From Hymenobacter negativus (GTDB lineage Bacteria; Bacteroidota; Bacteroidia; Cytophagales; Hymenobacteraceae): DNA of 64,000 bases. The stretch lies in contig NZ_JAGETZ010000017.1 in the NCBI RefSeq assembly GCF_017571495.1, forward strand, positions 1 through 64,000, in the 5' to 3' direction. This document shows positions 1-8,022 of this stretch, in pieces. The translations under genes were made by a program, and so were the position numbers. Under the pieces are notes generated by a model, which saw only the letters and a program-made list of their open reading frames with translations, ran no database searches and was not told the DNA's origin. Numbering within the stretch: position 1 is the first letter of the stretch; the number at the start of each line of letters is the position of its first letter.

Positions 1-58
1 GGTGCAGCAACCAGTTGCGGAACTTGCGGCTGAAGAGCTTGGTGGACGTTTTTGCCAT
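1..58 (-). CDS. possible N-terminus of a minus-strand gene, cut by the window
   Basis: On the minus strand an ATG at 58-56 opens a frame reading MAKTSTKLFSRKFRNWLLH before leaving the window. The basic stretch followed by aromatic residues could precede a membrane segment, but that part is not visible. A second copy of the same start lies at 159-157 within the duplicated segment; it runs into unrelated sequence after residue 19 and is probably non-functional. I do not recognise the family. Confidence 0.35.
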   Translation of the reverse strand, partial: MAKTSTKLFSRKFRNWLLH

Positions 59-178
59 GAGGAATAGGGATAGATAATCAAATCCTGGCGAGAGATGACG
101 AGGTGCAGCAACCAGTTGCGGAACTTGCGGCTGAAGAGCTTGGTGGACGTTTTTGCCATGAGGAATAGGGATAGATAA
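1..178. repeat. 77-bp direct repeat with 101-bp period at the left edge
   Basis: Positions 1-77 and 102-178 are identical by eye over 77 bp, separated by 24 unique bases (78-101). Each copy contains the reverse complement of a start codon followed by 18 further codons, so the duplication covers the 5' leader and N-terminus of a minus-strand gene. Because 101 is not a multiple of 3, the two copies are in different frames and cannot form one longer protein. The first copy runs to the window edge, so its true left limit is unknown. It may be a slippage duplication or an assembly artefact. Confidence 0.9.
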
Positions 179-349
179 ACCGTGGGCGACGTTGCCCAGA
201 GGCGGGTCAATAGTAAGCAGAAAAGCGGAACAATAAGAGTGGATGTCCGGCCGCCATACTAGCCGCGGTTACAAGGCGTTTAGCCCGGCAGCTTTCCGGT
301 CAAAAGCGGAAAGCTTAGTACTGTCTCTTTCACCCTTATTTCCTGTTCT

Positions 350-1510
350 ATGGCCTTTTTTCGCCGCAAACCCATCACCGCCAACACCCCACCCAAGCCG
401 CCGAAAACCAAAACCCGCGAGTGGGCCGACTCGCTCATTTTCGCCGTTGTGGCCGCCACGCTGTTGCGCTGGTCGGCGGTAGAGGCCTACACCATTCCCT
501 CCGAAAGCATGGAGGGCACGCTGCTGGTAGGCGACTACCTCATGGTGAGCAAGCTGCACTACGGCCCCATCACGCCCCAAACCCCGCTGCAAGTGCCCCT
601 CACGCATCAAACCCTGTGGTAGCACGGCCCGCAGAGCTACTCCGACCTCATCAAGCTGCCCACCTACCGCTTCCCAGGCTTCAGTTCGGTGCAGCGCAAC
701 GACGTAGTGGTGTTCCACGTGCCCCATGAGCAGCAGCGCCCCGCCGATGTGCGCACCAACCTCATCAAGCGCTGCATCGCCGTAGCCGGCGATACGCTGA
801 GCATTCGCAGCGGCCAAGTGTTCCTCAACGGCCAACCCGGCGCAGTAGCCGGCCGTCCCCAAACCACTTACTTCTTGGAAGTGCCCGCGCCCAACGATGA
901 AATCGTGGCGGCACTGCACGCGCAGGGCGTGGTCGACTACCGCGAGCCCGACGGCGTGCCCCGCGCCATCGTCAACCCCGAAACGGGCAAGCCCGGCTTC
1001 GTCATCAGCTGCCCGGCCGAGGTGGCCGCATACTTCCGCCGGCAGCCCTACACTAAGTCGCTGGAGGTGGTGCAGTATCCCGTGCAGCTATTCCCCGACG
1101 TGGCCGACTTCGACGTATCGCAGGCCGCCAGTGCCACCCCCTGCCGCTGGCAGCTCGACGACTACGGCCCGCTGCCCGTGCCCAAACACGGCCAGACCAT
1201 CACCCTCACGCCCGCCAACGCCGCGATGTACTACAAAATCGTGTCGCAATACGAGCACAACGCCGGCATCACTTGGCAGGATGGCATGATACAGCAAAAC
1301 GGCCAACCCCTGACCAGCTACACCATCAAGCAGAACTACTACTTCATGATGGGCGACAACCGCCACAACTCCGAAGACTCGCGCTTCTGGGGTTTCGTGC
1401 CCGAAGACCATATCGTGGGCAAAGCCGTCCTCATCTGGCTCTCAATGGACCCAAATGGTGACTTCTGGCACAAAATCCGCTGGAGCCGGCTGTTTCGGCC
1501 CATCGAGTAA
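350..1510 (+). pseudogene. lepB: signal peptidase I, interrupted by an in-frame TAG
   Basis: The frame encodes type I signal peptidase, which cleaves signal peptides from proteins exported by Sec. An N-terminal membrane anchor is followed by PSESMEGTLLVGDYLMVSK, with the catalytic serine at about codon 53. The general-base lysine lies in NLIKRCIAVAGDTL at about codon 140, and the C-terminal GDNRHNSEDSRFWG box is intact. Codon 91 (620-622) is TAG, placed between serine and lysine in the segment that normally reads LW..SYSDLI. The frame is otherwise open for 386 codons, a normal length for Bacteroidota LepB. As read, the gene would give a 90-residue fragment lacking the lysine. A recent nonsense mutation or sequencing error are the simplest explanations. 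The start at 350 precedes a Lys/Arg/Pro-rich cytoplasmic tail. Confidence 0.85.
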
Positions 1511-1556
1511 CCGCACCTCGCATCGCAGACCATCAGAAAATTGGAGTAAGTGAAAC

Positions 1557-1593
1557 AAATGGGGTTGTTCCGGTATTCGGAGCAACCTCATTT
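1557..1593 (+). terminator. hairpin after lepB
   Basis: The arms 1557-1572 and 1578-1593 pair over 16 bp with two G-U wobbles around a 5-base loop. It lies 47 bases after the lepB stop. There is only a short T stretch, so it is a probable rather than textbook terminator. Confidence 0.6.
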
Positions 1594-1654
1594 GCCGTTA
1601 TAGCCTACGCCAGCCCCCGCGCTGGCTCACGTTATCCACTCCTCACCACCTATC

Positions 1655-2512
1655 ATGAAATCACCAATCACCACCGGCTGGATTGGCCTAGGCAACATGG
1701 GCACGCCCATGGCCCGCCGCCTGCTCGCCGCCGGCCTCCCCGTCACCGCCTACAACCGCAGCCCCGCCAAAGCCGAAGCTCTGCGCGCCGAGGGGGCCAC
1801 TGTCGCGCCCACCCCCGCCGCCGTGCTCGATGCCGCGCAAGCCGTCTTCCTCATGGTGTCGGATGACCAAGCCATCCGGGAGCTATTCACCGGGGAGCAG
1901 GGCTTGCTGCAATCCTCTGCTACCGGCAAGCTCATCATCAACATGAGCACCGTCTCGCCCGGTGTCAGCCAGGAGATGGCCGAGCTAAGCCGCGGCAAAG
2001 GCCACGCTTACCTAGATGCTCCCGTCTCTGGTAGCGTGAAGCAGGCCGAAAGCGGCCAGCTCGCCATTATGGTCGGTGGCGAAGAAGGCGCTTTCCAGCA
2101 AGCCGAACCCTTGTTCGCGCACCTCGGCAAGCTGGCTCTGCGCGTGGGCACCACCAGCGCAGGCAACAATGCCAAGCTCGCCATGAATACGCTGCTCGGC
2201 TTCCAGGCCCAGGGCTTGGCCGAAGCCGTGCTCTTCGCCCAGAAGCACGGGCTGCAAACGGTCGACTTGCTCGAACTCATCAAAAGCAGCGCCCTCGCCA
2301 GCGTCTTCATCAACCTCAAGGGCGACGCTATTCTCAACGAGAACTACCAGGCCGCTTTCGCCCTCAAGCTCCTCGCCAAAGACTTGCGCCTGGCTAAAGC
2401 CGAAGGCTCGAATACCCCGCTAGCCAACGTAGTGCACCAGACCTTCCAGGAGGCGGAAGCTGCGCATGGCGACGAGGACGTAATTGCCATCCTCAAGCAT
2501 CTGAACGAGTAG
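1655..2512 (+). CDS. NAD(P)-dependent 3-hydroxyisobutyrate dehydrogenase-like oxidoreductase
   Basis: A 285-residue member of the beta-hydroxyacid dehydrogenase family, which oxidises or reduces small beta-hydroxy acids and aldehydes with NAD(P). The N-terminus has the Rossmann motif GLGNMGTPMARRLLAAG. The substrate-binding signature DAPVSGSVKQAESGQLAIM is at about 122-140, and the catalytic-lysine helix GNNAKLAMNTLLG at about 169-181. Length is typical of the family (about 290). Substrate cannot be assigned: glyoxylate/succinic semialdehyde reductase or 3-hydroxyisobutyrate dehydrogenase are both possible. It stands alone between lepB and the ribosomal cluster. Its TAG stop forms the first bases of the downstream inverted repeat, so that hairpin probably also ends its transcript. 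Confidence 0.85.
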   Translation: MKSPITTGWIGLGNMGTPMARRLLAAGLPVTAYNRSPAKAEALRAEGATVAPTPAAVLDAAQAVFLMVSDDQAIRELFTGEQGLLQSSATGKLIINMSTVSPGVSQEMAELSRGKGHAYLDAPVSGSVKQAESGQLAIMVGGEEGAFQQAEPLFAHLGKLALRVGTTSAGNNAKLAMNTLLGFQAQGLAEAVLFAQKHGLQTVDLLELIKSSALASVFINLKGDAILNENYQAAFALKLLAKDLRLAKAEGSNTPLANVVHQTFQEAEAAHGDEDVIAILKHLNE

Positions 2513-2594
2513 GGGTGGGGCTTGCCCCCGCCCGGACGTTAAACGACTCGCGTCTGAATCGTTCAACGACGGGCGGGGGCAAGCCCCGCCCCTA
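2510..2594. repeat. large REP-like hairpin (25-bp arms)
   Basis: The arms 2510-2534 and 2570-2594 pair over 25 bp with one G-U wobble; the core is GGGGCTTGCCCCCGCCCG. The 35-base interior contains a smaller imperfect hairpin (GTT.AACGA against TCGTT.AAC). The left arm begins at the stop codon of the preceding gene. The form suits a dispersed palindromic (REP/MITE-like) element that can also act as a terminator. It lies at the junction where the spc operon has lost its usual upstream genes. Confidence 0.85.
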
Positions 2595-2637
2595 CATTGT
2601 GCAGCCCCTGCATTTACAAGAAGTTTTGTTGGTGTGC

Positions 2638-2669
2638 TTGCATAAGTGTCAGGTTTCCCGCTACCTTTG
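2638..2669 (+). promoter_or_regulatory. distal promoter of the rpsH operon
   Basis: TTG at 2638-2640 and TACCTTTG at 2662-2669, spaced by 21 bases, match the Bacteroidota -33/-7 pattern (TTG...TAnnTTTG). Transcripts would carry a leader of about 175 bases. Within it, AACCTG/CAGGTT (2681-2686 with the segment near 2710) and TTGGC/GCCAA (just downstream) form mutually exclusive stems. Confidence 0.55.
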
Positions 2670-2785
2670 CACTCCCAAAACCTGAGGCTTGCCTCGAAAC
2701 CATTTGGCAGGTTGCCAAAAGAAACCATTGGCCGTACCGTCGCCGGGCGTGCCAAGTAGTCTTAACCGAAATTTCGTTGGTCCCG

Positions 2786-2816
2786 TTGGGCACCCGGCGA
2801 AATTTTCTTATCTTTG
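2786..2816 (+). promoter_or_regulatory. proximal promoter of the rpsH operon
   Basis: TTG at 2786-2788 and TATCTTTG at 2809-2816, spaced by 20 bases, fit the Bacteroidota consensus. The start codon of rpsH follows 33 bases later. With the distal promoter this gives the truncated spc operon its own tandem promoters. Confidence 0.65.
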
Positions 2817-2849
2817 CGCTCCGAAAAAAGCGGACGTATTTAATAAATA

Positions 2850-3248
2850 ATGAACACTGACCCAATTGCCGACTACCTGACCCGGGTACGCAACGCCATC
2901 AAGGCGAACCACCGGGTGGTAGAAATCCCGGCCAGCAACATCAAAAAGGAAATCACGAAAGTGCTGTACCACAAAGGTTACATCCAGTCGTACCGTTTTG
3001 ATGATTCGTCGGTTCAGGGCACCATCAAAATCGCCCTGAAGTACAACCCCACCACGAAGGCCCCCGCCATCACCAAGCTGCAGCGCGTTTCGACGCCCGG
3101 TTTGCGTCAGTACGTGGCCGCCGACAACCTGCCCCGCGTCCTCAGCGGCTTGGGTGTGGCCATCATCTCGACCTCGAAAGGTGTGATGACCGAAAAGGAG
3201 TGCAAAACCGAGAACGTGGGCGGCGAGGTGCTGTGCTACGTGTACTAG
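2850..3248 (+). CDS. rpsH: 30S ribosomal protein S8
   Basis: 132 residues, normal for S8, a primary 16S rRNA-binding protein of the central domain and, in E. coli, the repressor of the spc operon. The N-terminus MNTDPIADYLTRVRNAI and the C-terminal STSKGVMTEKEC and GGEVLCYVY boxes are diagnostic. It is the first gene of the ribosomal cluster here. In most bacteria rplN, rplX, rplE and rpsN precede it in the same operon; here a dehydrogenase gene and a palindromic repeat do. The ATG at 2850 follows an AT-rich leader with no clear Shine-Dalgarno site. Confidence 0.97.
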   Translation: MNTDPIADYLTRVRNAIKANHRVVEIPASNIKKEITKVLYHKGYIQSYRFDDSSVQGTIKIALKYNPTTKAPAITKLQRVSTPGLRQYVAADNLPRVLSGLGVAIISTSKGVMTEKECKTENVGGEVLCYVY

Positions 3249-3275
3249 TCCGGAACCGCTTTAGCAAATTCAATT

Positions 3276-3830
3276 ATGTCACGTATTGGTAAACTGCCGA
3301 TTTCCGTCCCCGCTGGGGTCGCTATTTCGGTCGACAACAACAACGCGGTGACGGTGAAAGGCCCCAAAGGCTCGCTCACTACGCAAGTAGACCGCGACAT
3401 CACCGTAGCTGTGGAAGACGGTACCCTCACCGTAACCCGTCCCACCGAGCAGAAGCGCCACAAGGCCATGCACGGCCTCTACCGCTCGCTCATCAACAAC
3501 ATGGTGACCGGCGTTAGCGCTGGTTTCGAGAAGAAACTCGAGCTGGTTGGCGTAGGTTACAAAGCCTCGCTCGTGGGCAGCACGCTGGAACTGGCCCTTG
3601 GCTACTCGCACAACGTGTACATCGCCCTCCCCGGCGAAGTATCCGCTACCGCCGTAACCGAAAAGGGTAAGAACCCGATTGTTACGCTGAACAGCATCGA
3701 CAATCAGCTGCTGGGCCAGGTGGCCGCCAAAATTCGTTCGCTGCGCAAAGTGGAGCCCTACAAAGGCAAAGGTGTGCGCTTCGTGGGCGAGATTATCCGT
3801 CGCAAAGCTGGTAAAACGGCCTCTAAATAA
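3276..3830 (+). CDS. rplF: 50S ribosomal protein L6
   Basis: 184 residues, matching L6, which binds 23S rRNA near the sarcin-ricin loop and factor-binding site. The N-terminus MSRIGKLPISVPAGV and the C-terminal rRNA-binding segment IRSLRKVEPYKGKGVRF and GEIIRRKAGK are typical. It lies 27 bases after rpsH and 9 bases before rplR, in the conserved spc order. Confidence 0.97.
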   Translation: MSRIGKLPISVPAGVAISVDNNNAVTVKGPKGSLTTQVDRDITVAVEDGTLTVTRPTEQKRHKAMHGLYRSLINNMVTGVSAGFEKKLELVGVGYKASLVGSTLELALGYSHNVYIALPGEVSATAVTEKGKNPIVTLNSIDNQLLGQVAAKIRSLRKVEPYKGKGVRFVGEIIRRKAGKTASK

Positions 3831-3839
3831 ATTCGCATC

Positions 3840-4190
3840 ATGGCATTTGATAAAGCAACTCGCCGCAAGCGGATTCAGCGCATCATCCGCACGAAAGTGT
3901 CCGGTACCACGGAGCGTCCGCGCCTGTCGGTGTTCCGCAGCAACACGGGCATTTATGCTCAGATTATCGACGACACGACCGGCCGCACCCTGGCTGCCGC
4001 TACGTCGAAAAAAGTAACCGCCGAAGGTGGTAACGGTGTGGCCCTGGCCGCTGCCGTAGGCCGGCAGCTCGCCGCCGTAGCCCAGGAGAAAGGCATCACG
4101 AAAGTGGTGTTCGACCGCTCGGGTTACCTCTACCACGGTCGCGTAAAATCATTGGCTGAAGGTGCTCGCGAAGGCGGCCTCAATTTCTAA
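3840..4190 (+). CDS. rplR: 50S ribosomal protein L18
   Basis: 116 residues; L18 binds 5S rRNA and helps join it to 23S rRNA in the central protuberance. The basic N-terminus (RRKRIQRIIRTKVSGTTERP) and the C-terminal FDRSGYLYHGRVKSLAEGAR box are family signatures. It sits between rplF and rpsE with gaps of 9 and 6 bases, indicating co-translation within one transcript. Confidence 0.97.
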   Translation: MAFDKATRRKRIQRIIRTKVSGTTERPRLSVFRSNTGIYAQIIDDTTGRTLAAATSKKVTAEGGNGVALAAAVGRQLAAVAQEKGITKVVFDRSGYLYHGRVKSLAEGAREGGLNF

Positions 4191-4196
4191 ACTATC

Positions 4197-4772
4197 ATGG
4201 CGCAAGAACGCGACAACAATCGTCCTGGCGGAGACCGTCAGCGCAGCAACGACCGCGACCGGAACAAGGATAACTCCCGCATGGGTGCTGACTCCGACTT
4301 CAAAGAAAAAGTAGTAGCCATCAACCGCGTAGCGAAGGTGGTGAAAGGCGGTCGCCGCTTTAGCTTCTCTGCCATCGTGGTAGTAGGCGACGGCAACGGC
4401 AACGTAGGCTACGGCCTCGGCAAAGCCAACGAAGTAACCGACGCCATTGCCAAAGGCATTGACGACGCCAAGAAGAACGTGGTGAAAGTGCCGATGTACA
4501 AGCACACCGTTCCTCACCTCATGGAAGGCCGCTACGGCGGTGGTTTCGTGCTCATCCAGCCGGCTGCTGCCGGTACGGGTGTAATCGCCGGCGGTGCTAT
4601 GCGCGCTGTGTTCGAGAGCGCCGGTATCAAGGATGTGCTGGCGAAGTCGAAAGGCTCGTCGAACCCTCACAACGTGGTAAAAGCTACGTTTGCAGCCCTC
4701 GCCAAAATGCGCGACCCGTTGCAAATCGCTCAAGCCCGTGGTATTTCTTTGGCCCGCGTTTTTAACGGTTAA
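4197..4772 (+). CDS. rpsE: 30S ribosomal protein S5
   Basis: 191 residues. S5 lies at the mRNA entry and decoding region and influences accuracy. After an Asp/Arg-rich N-terminal extension of about 30 residues, the double-stranded-RNA-binding domain carries VAKVVKGGRRFSFSAIVVVG. The C-terminal S5 fold includes RYGGGFVLIQPAAAGTGVIA and GSSNPHNVVKAT. The N-terminal extension is common in Bacteroidota. rpmD begins 5 bases after its stop. Confidence 0.97.
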   Translation: MAQERDNNRPGGDRQRSNDRDRNKDNSRMGADSDFKEKVVAINRVAKVVKGGRRFSFSAIVVVGDGNGNVGYGLGKANEVTDAIAKGIDDAKKNVVKVPMYKHTVPHLMEGRYGGGFVLIQPAAAGTGVIAGGAMRAVFESAGIKDVLAKSKGSSNPHNVVKATFAALAKMRDPLQIAQARGISLARVFNG

Positions 4773-4777
4773 TTGAC

Positions 4778-4957
4778 ATGGCACAAATTCAAGTAAAGCT
4801 CGTGCGCAGCGCCATTGACCGCCCCGAGCGTCAGAAGCGCACCGTTCAGTCCCTCGGCCTGAACAAACTCAACAGCACCGCTACCCACGAATCGAACCCG
4901 TCCATCTTGGGCATGGTGAAGAGCGTGCAGCACCTGCTCCAAGTAACCGAACTGTAA
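4778..4957 (+). CDS. rpmD: 50S ribosomal protein L30
   Basis: A 59-residue frame starting MAQIQVKLVRSAIDRPERQK, with TVQSLGLNKLNST and a C-terminal GMVKSVQHLLQV segment, is the complete small L30. It sits in its conserved position between rpsE and rplO. Confidence 0.95.
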   Translation: MAQIQVKLVRSAIDRPERQKRTVQSLGLNKLNSTATHESNPSILGMVKSVQHLLQVTEL

Positions 4958-4970
4958 GACTATTATCGTC

Positions 4971-5420
4971 ATGCTTAATCTCAGCAATCTATCGCCCGCC
5001 TACGGCTCGACTAAAAACGAGAAGCGGATTGGCCGGGGCGAAGGCTCCACGCGCGGTGGCACGTCGACCCGTGGTCACAAAGGCGCCAAGTCGCGTTCGG
5101 GCTACAAGCGCAAGTCCGGCTTTGAAGGTGGCCAGATGCCCCTCCAGCGCCGTGTGCCTAAGTTCGGCTTCACGAACATCAACCGCGTCGAGTACAAAGC
5201 CATCAACCTCGATGTGCTCGCTGGCCTTCTCGAGAAGAACAGCGCTACCACCTTGGATGCCGCTTACTTCGTGGCCGCCGGTCTGGTTTCGAAAAACGCC
5301 AAAATCAAAGTTCTCGGCCGCGGCGAAATCGCCACTGCTGTTGAAGTTCATGCTCACGCCTTCTCGAAATCGGCTGTTGAAGCCATCGAGAAAGCTGGCG
5401 GCAAAGCGGTAACGCTCTAA
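4971..5420 (+). CDS. rplO: 50S ribosomal protein L15
   Basis: 149 residues; L15 binds 23S rRNA late in 50S assembly. The glycine- and arginine-rich N-terminus (KRIGRGEGSTRGGTSTRGHK) and the segment FEGGQMPLQRRVPKFGF are diagnostic. It starts 13 bases after rpmD and ends 15 bases before secY. Confidence 0.97.
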   Translation: MLNLSNLSPAYGSTKNEKRIGRGEGSTRGGTSTRGHKGAKSRSGYKRKSGFEGGQMPLQRRVPKFGFTNINRVEYKAINLDVLAGLLEKNSATTLDAAYFVAAGLVSKNAKIKVLGRGEIATAVEVHAHAFSKSAVEAIEKAGGKAVTL

Positions 5421-5435
5421 TAGCTACCTTCGGCA

Positions 5436-6755
5436 ATGAATAAGTTTATCGAGTCGATAAAAAACATTTTTGCGATTGAGGATTTGCGTACGCGAATCCT
5501 CAATACGCTTTTCTTCATTGCCATCTATCGCCTAGGCGTTTACGTGGTGTTGCCGGGCGTTGACCCCACGCAACTCAAGACCGGCGCCCAAGGCTTGTTT
5601 GGCATTCTGGATACGCTGCTCGGCGGCGCATTCAGCCACGCGTCCATCTTCGCGCTGGGCATCATGCCGTACATCTCGGCGTCGATTGTGTTGCAGTTGC
5701 TCACCATCGCCGTGCCCTACTTCCAGAAACTCCAGAAGGAAGGCGAGTCGGGACGTAAGAAAATCAACCAGTACACCCGGGTTCTCACGATTCCGATTGT
5801 ATTGGCCCAATCGGTCGGCTTCATCGCCACGATTAACGCGGAGGCTATCATCAACCCCGGCACGTTCTTCACCGTTTCGACCATGATTATCATCACGGCC
5901 GGTACGTTGTTCTGCATGTGGCTGGGCGAGAAAATCACGGATAAAGGCATCGGCAACGGTATCTCCATGATTATCATGATTGGTATCGTGTCGCGTCTCC
6001 CCGGTGCCATCATCGGTGAGGCTGCTGCCAAAGGCGTCAACAAATCCCTCATCTTCCTGCTGGAAATGGTGGTGCTGTTCCTCGTGGTGATGGCCGTTAT
6101 CGTGCTCACGCAAGCGGTTCGCCGCATCGCGGTGCAGTACGCTAAGCAAGTAGGTGGCACTACGCAACTGGACGCCCAGCGTCAGTTCATTCCTCTCAAG
6201 GTGAATGCTGCCGGTGTAATGCCCATCATCTTCGCCCAGTCGCTGATGTTCGTCCCCGCCATTGTGGCGTCGGTATGGCAGAACCAGAGCGATACCGCCA
6301 GCTACATCGGCGTGAAGTTTTCGGACTACACCTCGTGGCAGTACAATCTGACCTTCGGCCTGCTGATTATCATCTTCACTTACTTCTACACGGCCATCAG
6401 CGTTAACCCTAACCAGATTGCCGATGACCTGAAGCGGAGCGGTGGTTTCGTACCCGGTGTAAAGCCTGGCCGCGATACCTCGGAATACATCGATGAAATC
6501 CTGACGCGCATCACCCTGCCGGGTGCCGTGGCGCTGGCCCTCATCGCCATCTTCCCCGCGTTGGCTTTGTTGCTGGGCGTAACCCGTCCGTTCTCGGCTT
6601 TCTATGGCGGCACGTCGCTCATCATTATGGTGGGTGTGGTGCTCGACACGGTGAACCAGGTGCAGAGCTACTTGTTGATGCAGCACTACGACGGCATGAT
6701 GAAATCGGGTAAGCTGCGCGGTCGCACGGCCCAACCCATTTCCATCGCCTCGTAA
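5436..6755 (+). CDS. secY: Sec translocon channel subunit SecY
   Basis: 439 residues, the protein-conducting channel of the inner membrane that works with SecE, SecG and the SecA ATPase (encoded at 51067 here). About ten hydrophobic segments are visible. The N-terminal cytoplasmic IEDLRTRIL, the segment GIMPYISASIVLQLL and the cytoplasmic loop NPNQIADDLKRSGGFVPGV are family hallmarks. It is placed between rplO and map as in most bacteria. Confidence 0.97.
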   Translation: MNKFIESIKNIFAIEDLRTRILNTLFFIAIYRLGVYVVLPGVDPTQLKTGAQGLFGILDTLLGGAFSHASIFALGIMPYISASIVLQLLTIAVPYFQKLQKEGESGRKKINQYTRVLTIPIVLAQSVGFIATINAEAIINPGTFFTVSTMIIITAGTLFCMWLGEKITDKGIGNGISMIIMIGIVSRLPGAIIGEAAAKGVNKSLIFLLEMVVLFLVVMAVIVLTQAVRRIAVQYAKQVGGTTQLDAQRQFIPLKVNAAGVMPIIFAQSLMFVPAIVASVWQNQSDTASYIGVKFSDYTSWQYNLTFGLLIIIFTYFYTAISVNPNQIADDLKRSGGFVPGVKPGRDTSEYIDEILTRITLPGAVALALIAIFPALALLLGVTRPFSAFYGGTSLIIMVGVVLDTVNQVQSYLLMQHYDGMMKSGKLRGRTAQPISIAS

Positions 6756-6762
6756 TTACGCA

Positions 6763-7548
6763 ATGGCAAAAGGTCCGATACAATACAAAACCGAAGAAGA
6801 GATTGACCTCATGCGGGCGAGCGGCCAACTGCTAGCCCGGGCTCACGGCGAAGTCGCGAGTCTTATCAAGGAAGGAGTGACAACGCGGCAGCTTGATAAG
6901 CGCGCGGAGGAATTCATCCGAGACAACGGTGGAATACCTTCTTTCAAAGGTTTATACGATTTCCCCTACAGCCTGTGCCTCTCGCCGAATGCGGTGGTGG
7001 TGCACGGGTTCGCCACCGACGAGCCGCTGAAAAGCGGCGACATCATCTCGGTGGATTGCGGGGTGTTGCTGAATGGCTACCATTCAGATAGTGCCTACAC
7101 CTACCCAATTGGGGAGGTGGCGCCGGAAGTGCTCACGCTGCTCAAGGAAACGAAAGCGGCGCTGTACAAAGGCATCGAACAAGCCGTGAGCGGCAACCGC
7201 GTGGGCGACATCAGCTACGCTATCCAGAACCACGTTGGCCCCTTGGGCTACGGGGTGGTGCGGGAGTTAGTTGGCCACGGAGTTGGCGCGAAGCTGCACG
7301 AAAGCCCCGATGTGCCGAACTACGGCAAGCGGGGTTCCGGGCCGCTCTTGCAAACGGGATTGGTCATCGCCATTGAGCCGATGATAAACCTGGGCAAGAA
7401 GGACGTGGTGCAAGAGGCGGATGGCTGGACCATCCGCACCAAGGACCGCAAGCCCTCGGCGCACTTCGAGCACACCGTAGTAGTTAGAAAAGAAAAGGCG
7501 GAGATTCTCACCTCCTTTGAATACATCGAAAAAGCATTGCAGCAGTAG
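6763..7548 (+). CDS. map: methionine aminopeptidase, type I
   Basis: 261 residues. The enzyme removes the initiator methionine from nascent proteins with a dinuclear metal centre. Metal ligands and catalytic residues are visible: His in VVVHGF, two Asp in SVDCGVLLNGYHSDSAYTY, His in GHGVGAKLHESPDVPNYG, Glu in IEPMI and Glu in HFEHTVVV. There is no N-terminal zinc-finger extension. It starts 7 bases after secY and is followed after 5 bases by infA. Confidence 0.95.
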   Translation: MAKGPIQYKTEEEIDLMRASGQLLARAHGEVASLIKEGVTTRQLDKRAEEFIRDNGGIPSFKGLYDFPYSLCLSPNAVVVHGFATDEPLKSGDIISVDCGVLLNGYHSDSAYTYPIGEVAPEVLTLLKETKAALYKGIEQAVSGNRVGDISYAIQNHVGPLGYGVVRELVGHGVGAKLHESPDVPNYGKRGSGPLLQTGLVIAIEPMINLGKKDVVQEADGWTIRTKDRKPSAHFEHTVVVRKEKAEILTSFEYIEKALQQ

Positions 7549-7553
7549 CCCTT

Positions 7554-7772
7554 ATGGCAAAACAAGCCTCGATTGAGCAGGACGGAACCATCCTGGAAGC
7601 CCTCTCCAACGCCATGTTCCGCGTGGAGCTGGAGAATGGTCACCAGCTGATTGCCCACATTTCGGGCAAGATGCGGATGCACTACATCAAGATTCTGCCC
7701 GGCGACAAGGTGAAGCTGGAAATGTCGCCCTACGACTTGTCGAAGGGCCGGATTAAGTATCGTTATAAATAA
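7554..7772 (+). CDS. infA: translation initiation factor IF-1
   Basis: 72 residues forming one S1/OB-fold: MAKQASIEQDGTILEALSNA, then HISGKMRMHYIKILPGDKV and a C-terminal DLSKGRIKYRYK. IF-1 binds the 30S A site during initiation. The order map-infA-rpmJ is conserved in Bacteroidota. Confidence 0.96.
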   Translation: MAKQASIEQDGTILEALSNAMFRVELENGHQLIAHISGKMRMHYIKILPGDKVKLEMSPYDLSKGRIKYRYK

Positions 7773-7793
7773 ACCCGTTTCCCTTCACAGGTC

Positions 7794-7910
7794 ATGAAAG
7801 TAAAAACCTCGGTGAAAAAGCGTAGCGTGGACTGCAAACTGGTCCGCCGTAATGGCAAGCTCTACGTCATCAACAAGAAGAACCCGCGCTTTAAGCAGCG
7901 TCAGGGTTAA
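7794..7910 (+). CDS. rpmJ: 50S ribosomal protein L36
   Basis: A 38-residue frame beginning MKVKTSVKKRSVDCKLVRRN and ending KNPRFKQRQG. Of the zinc-ligand cysteines of the four-Cys form only one remains, so this is a Cys-depleted L36 that probably does not bind zinc. It lies 21 bases after infA. Confidence 0.93.
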   Translation: MKVKTSVKKRSVDCKLVRRNGKLYVINKKNPRFKQRQG

Positions 7911-7926
7911 TTCAAATTTTTAGAAC

Positions 7927-7992
7927 CCCGGAACCTTGGGTACTGAGTCGTTGGTTACTAGCCTTCGGCCCGCCTTCCAAGTAGTTGCCGGG
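7927..7992 (+). promoter_or_regulatory. structured leader upstream of rpsM
   Basis: Two nested stems can form in the rpmJ-rpsM gap: CCCGG (7927-7931) with CCGGG (7988-7992), and CTTGG (7935-7939) with CCAAG (7977-7981). In E. coli the mRNA around rpsM carries the S4 autoregulatory structure; a similar role here is an inference from position only. Confidence 0.4.
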
Positions 7993-8022
7993 TTTCTGTC
8001 CGCAAACACATAACCACACACA

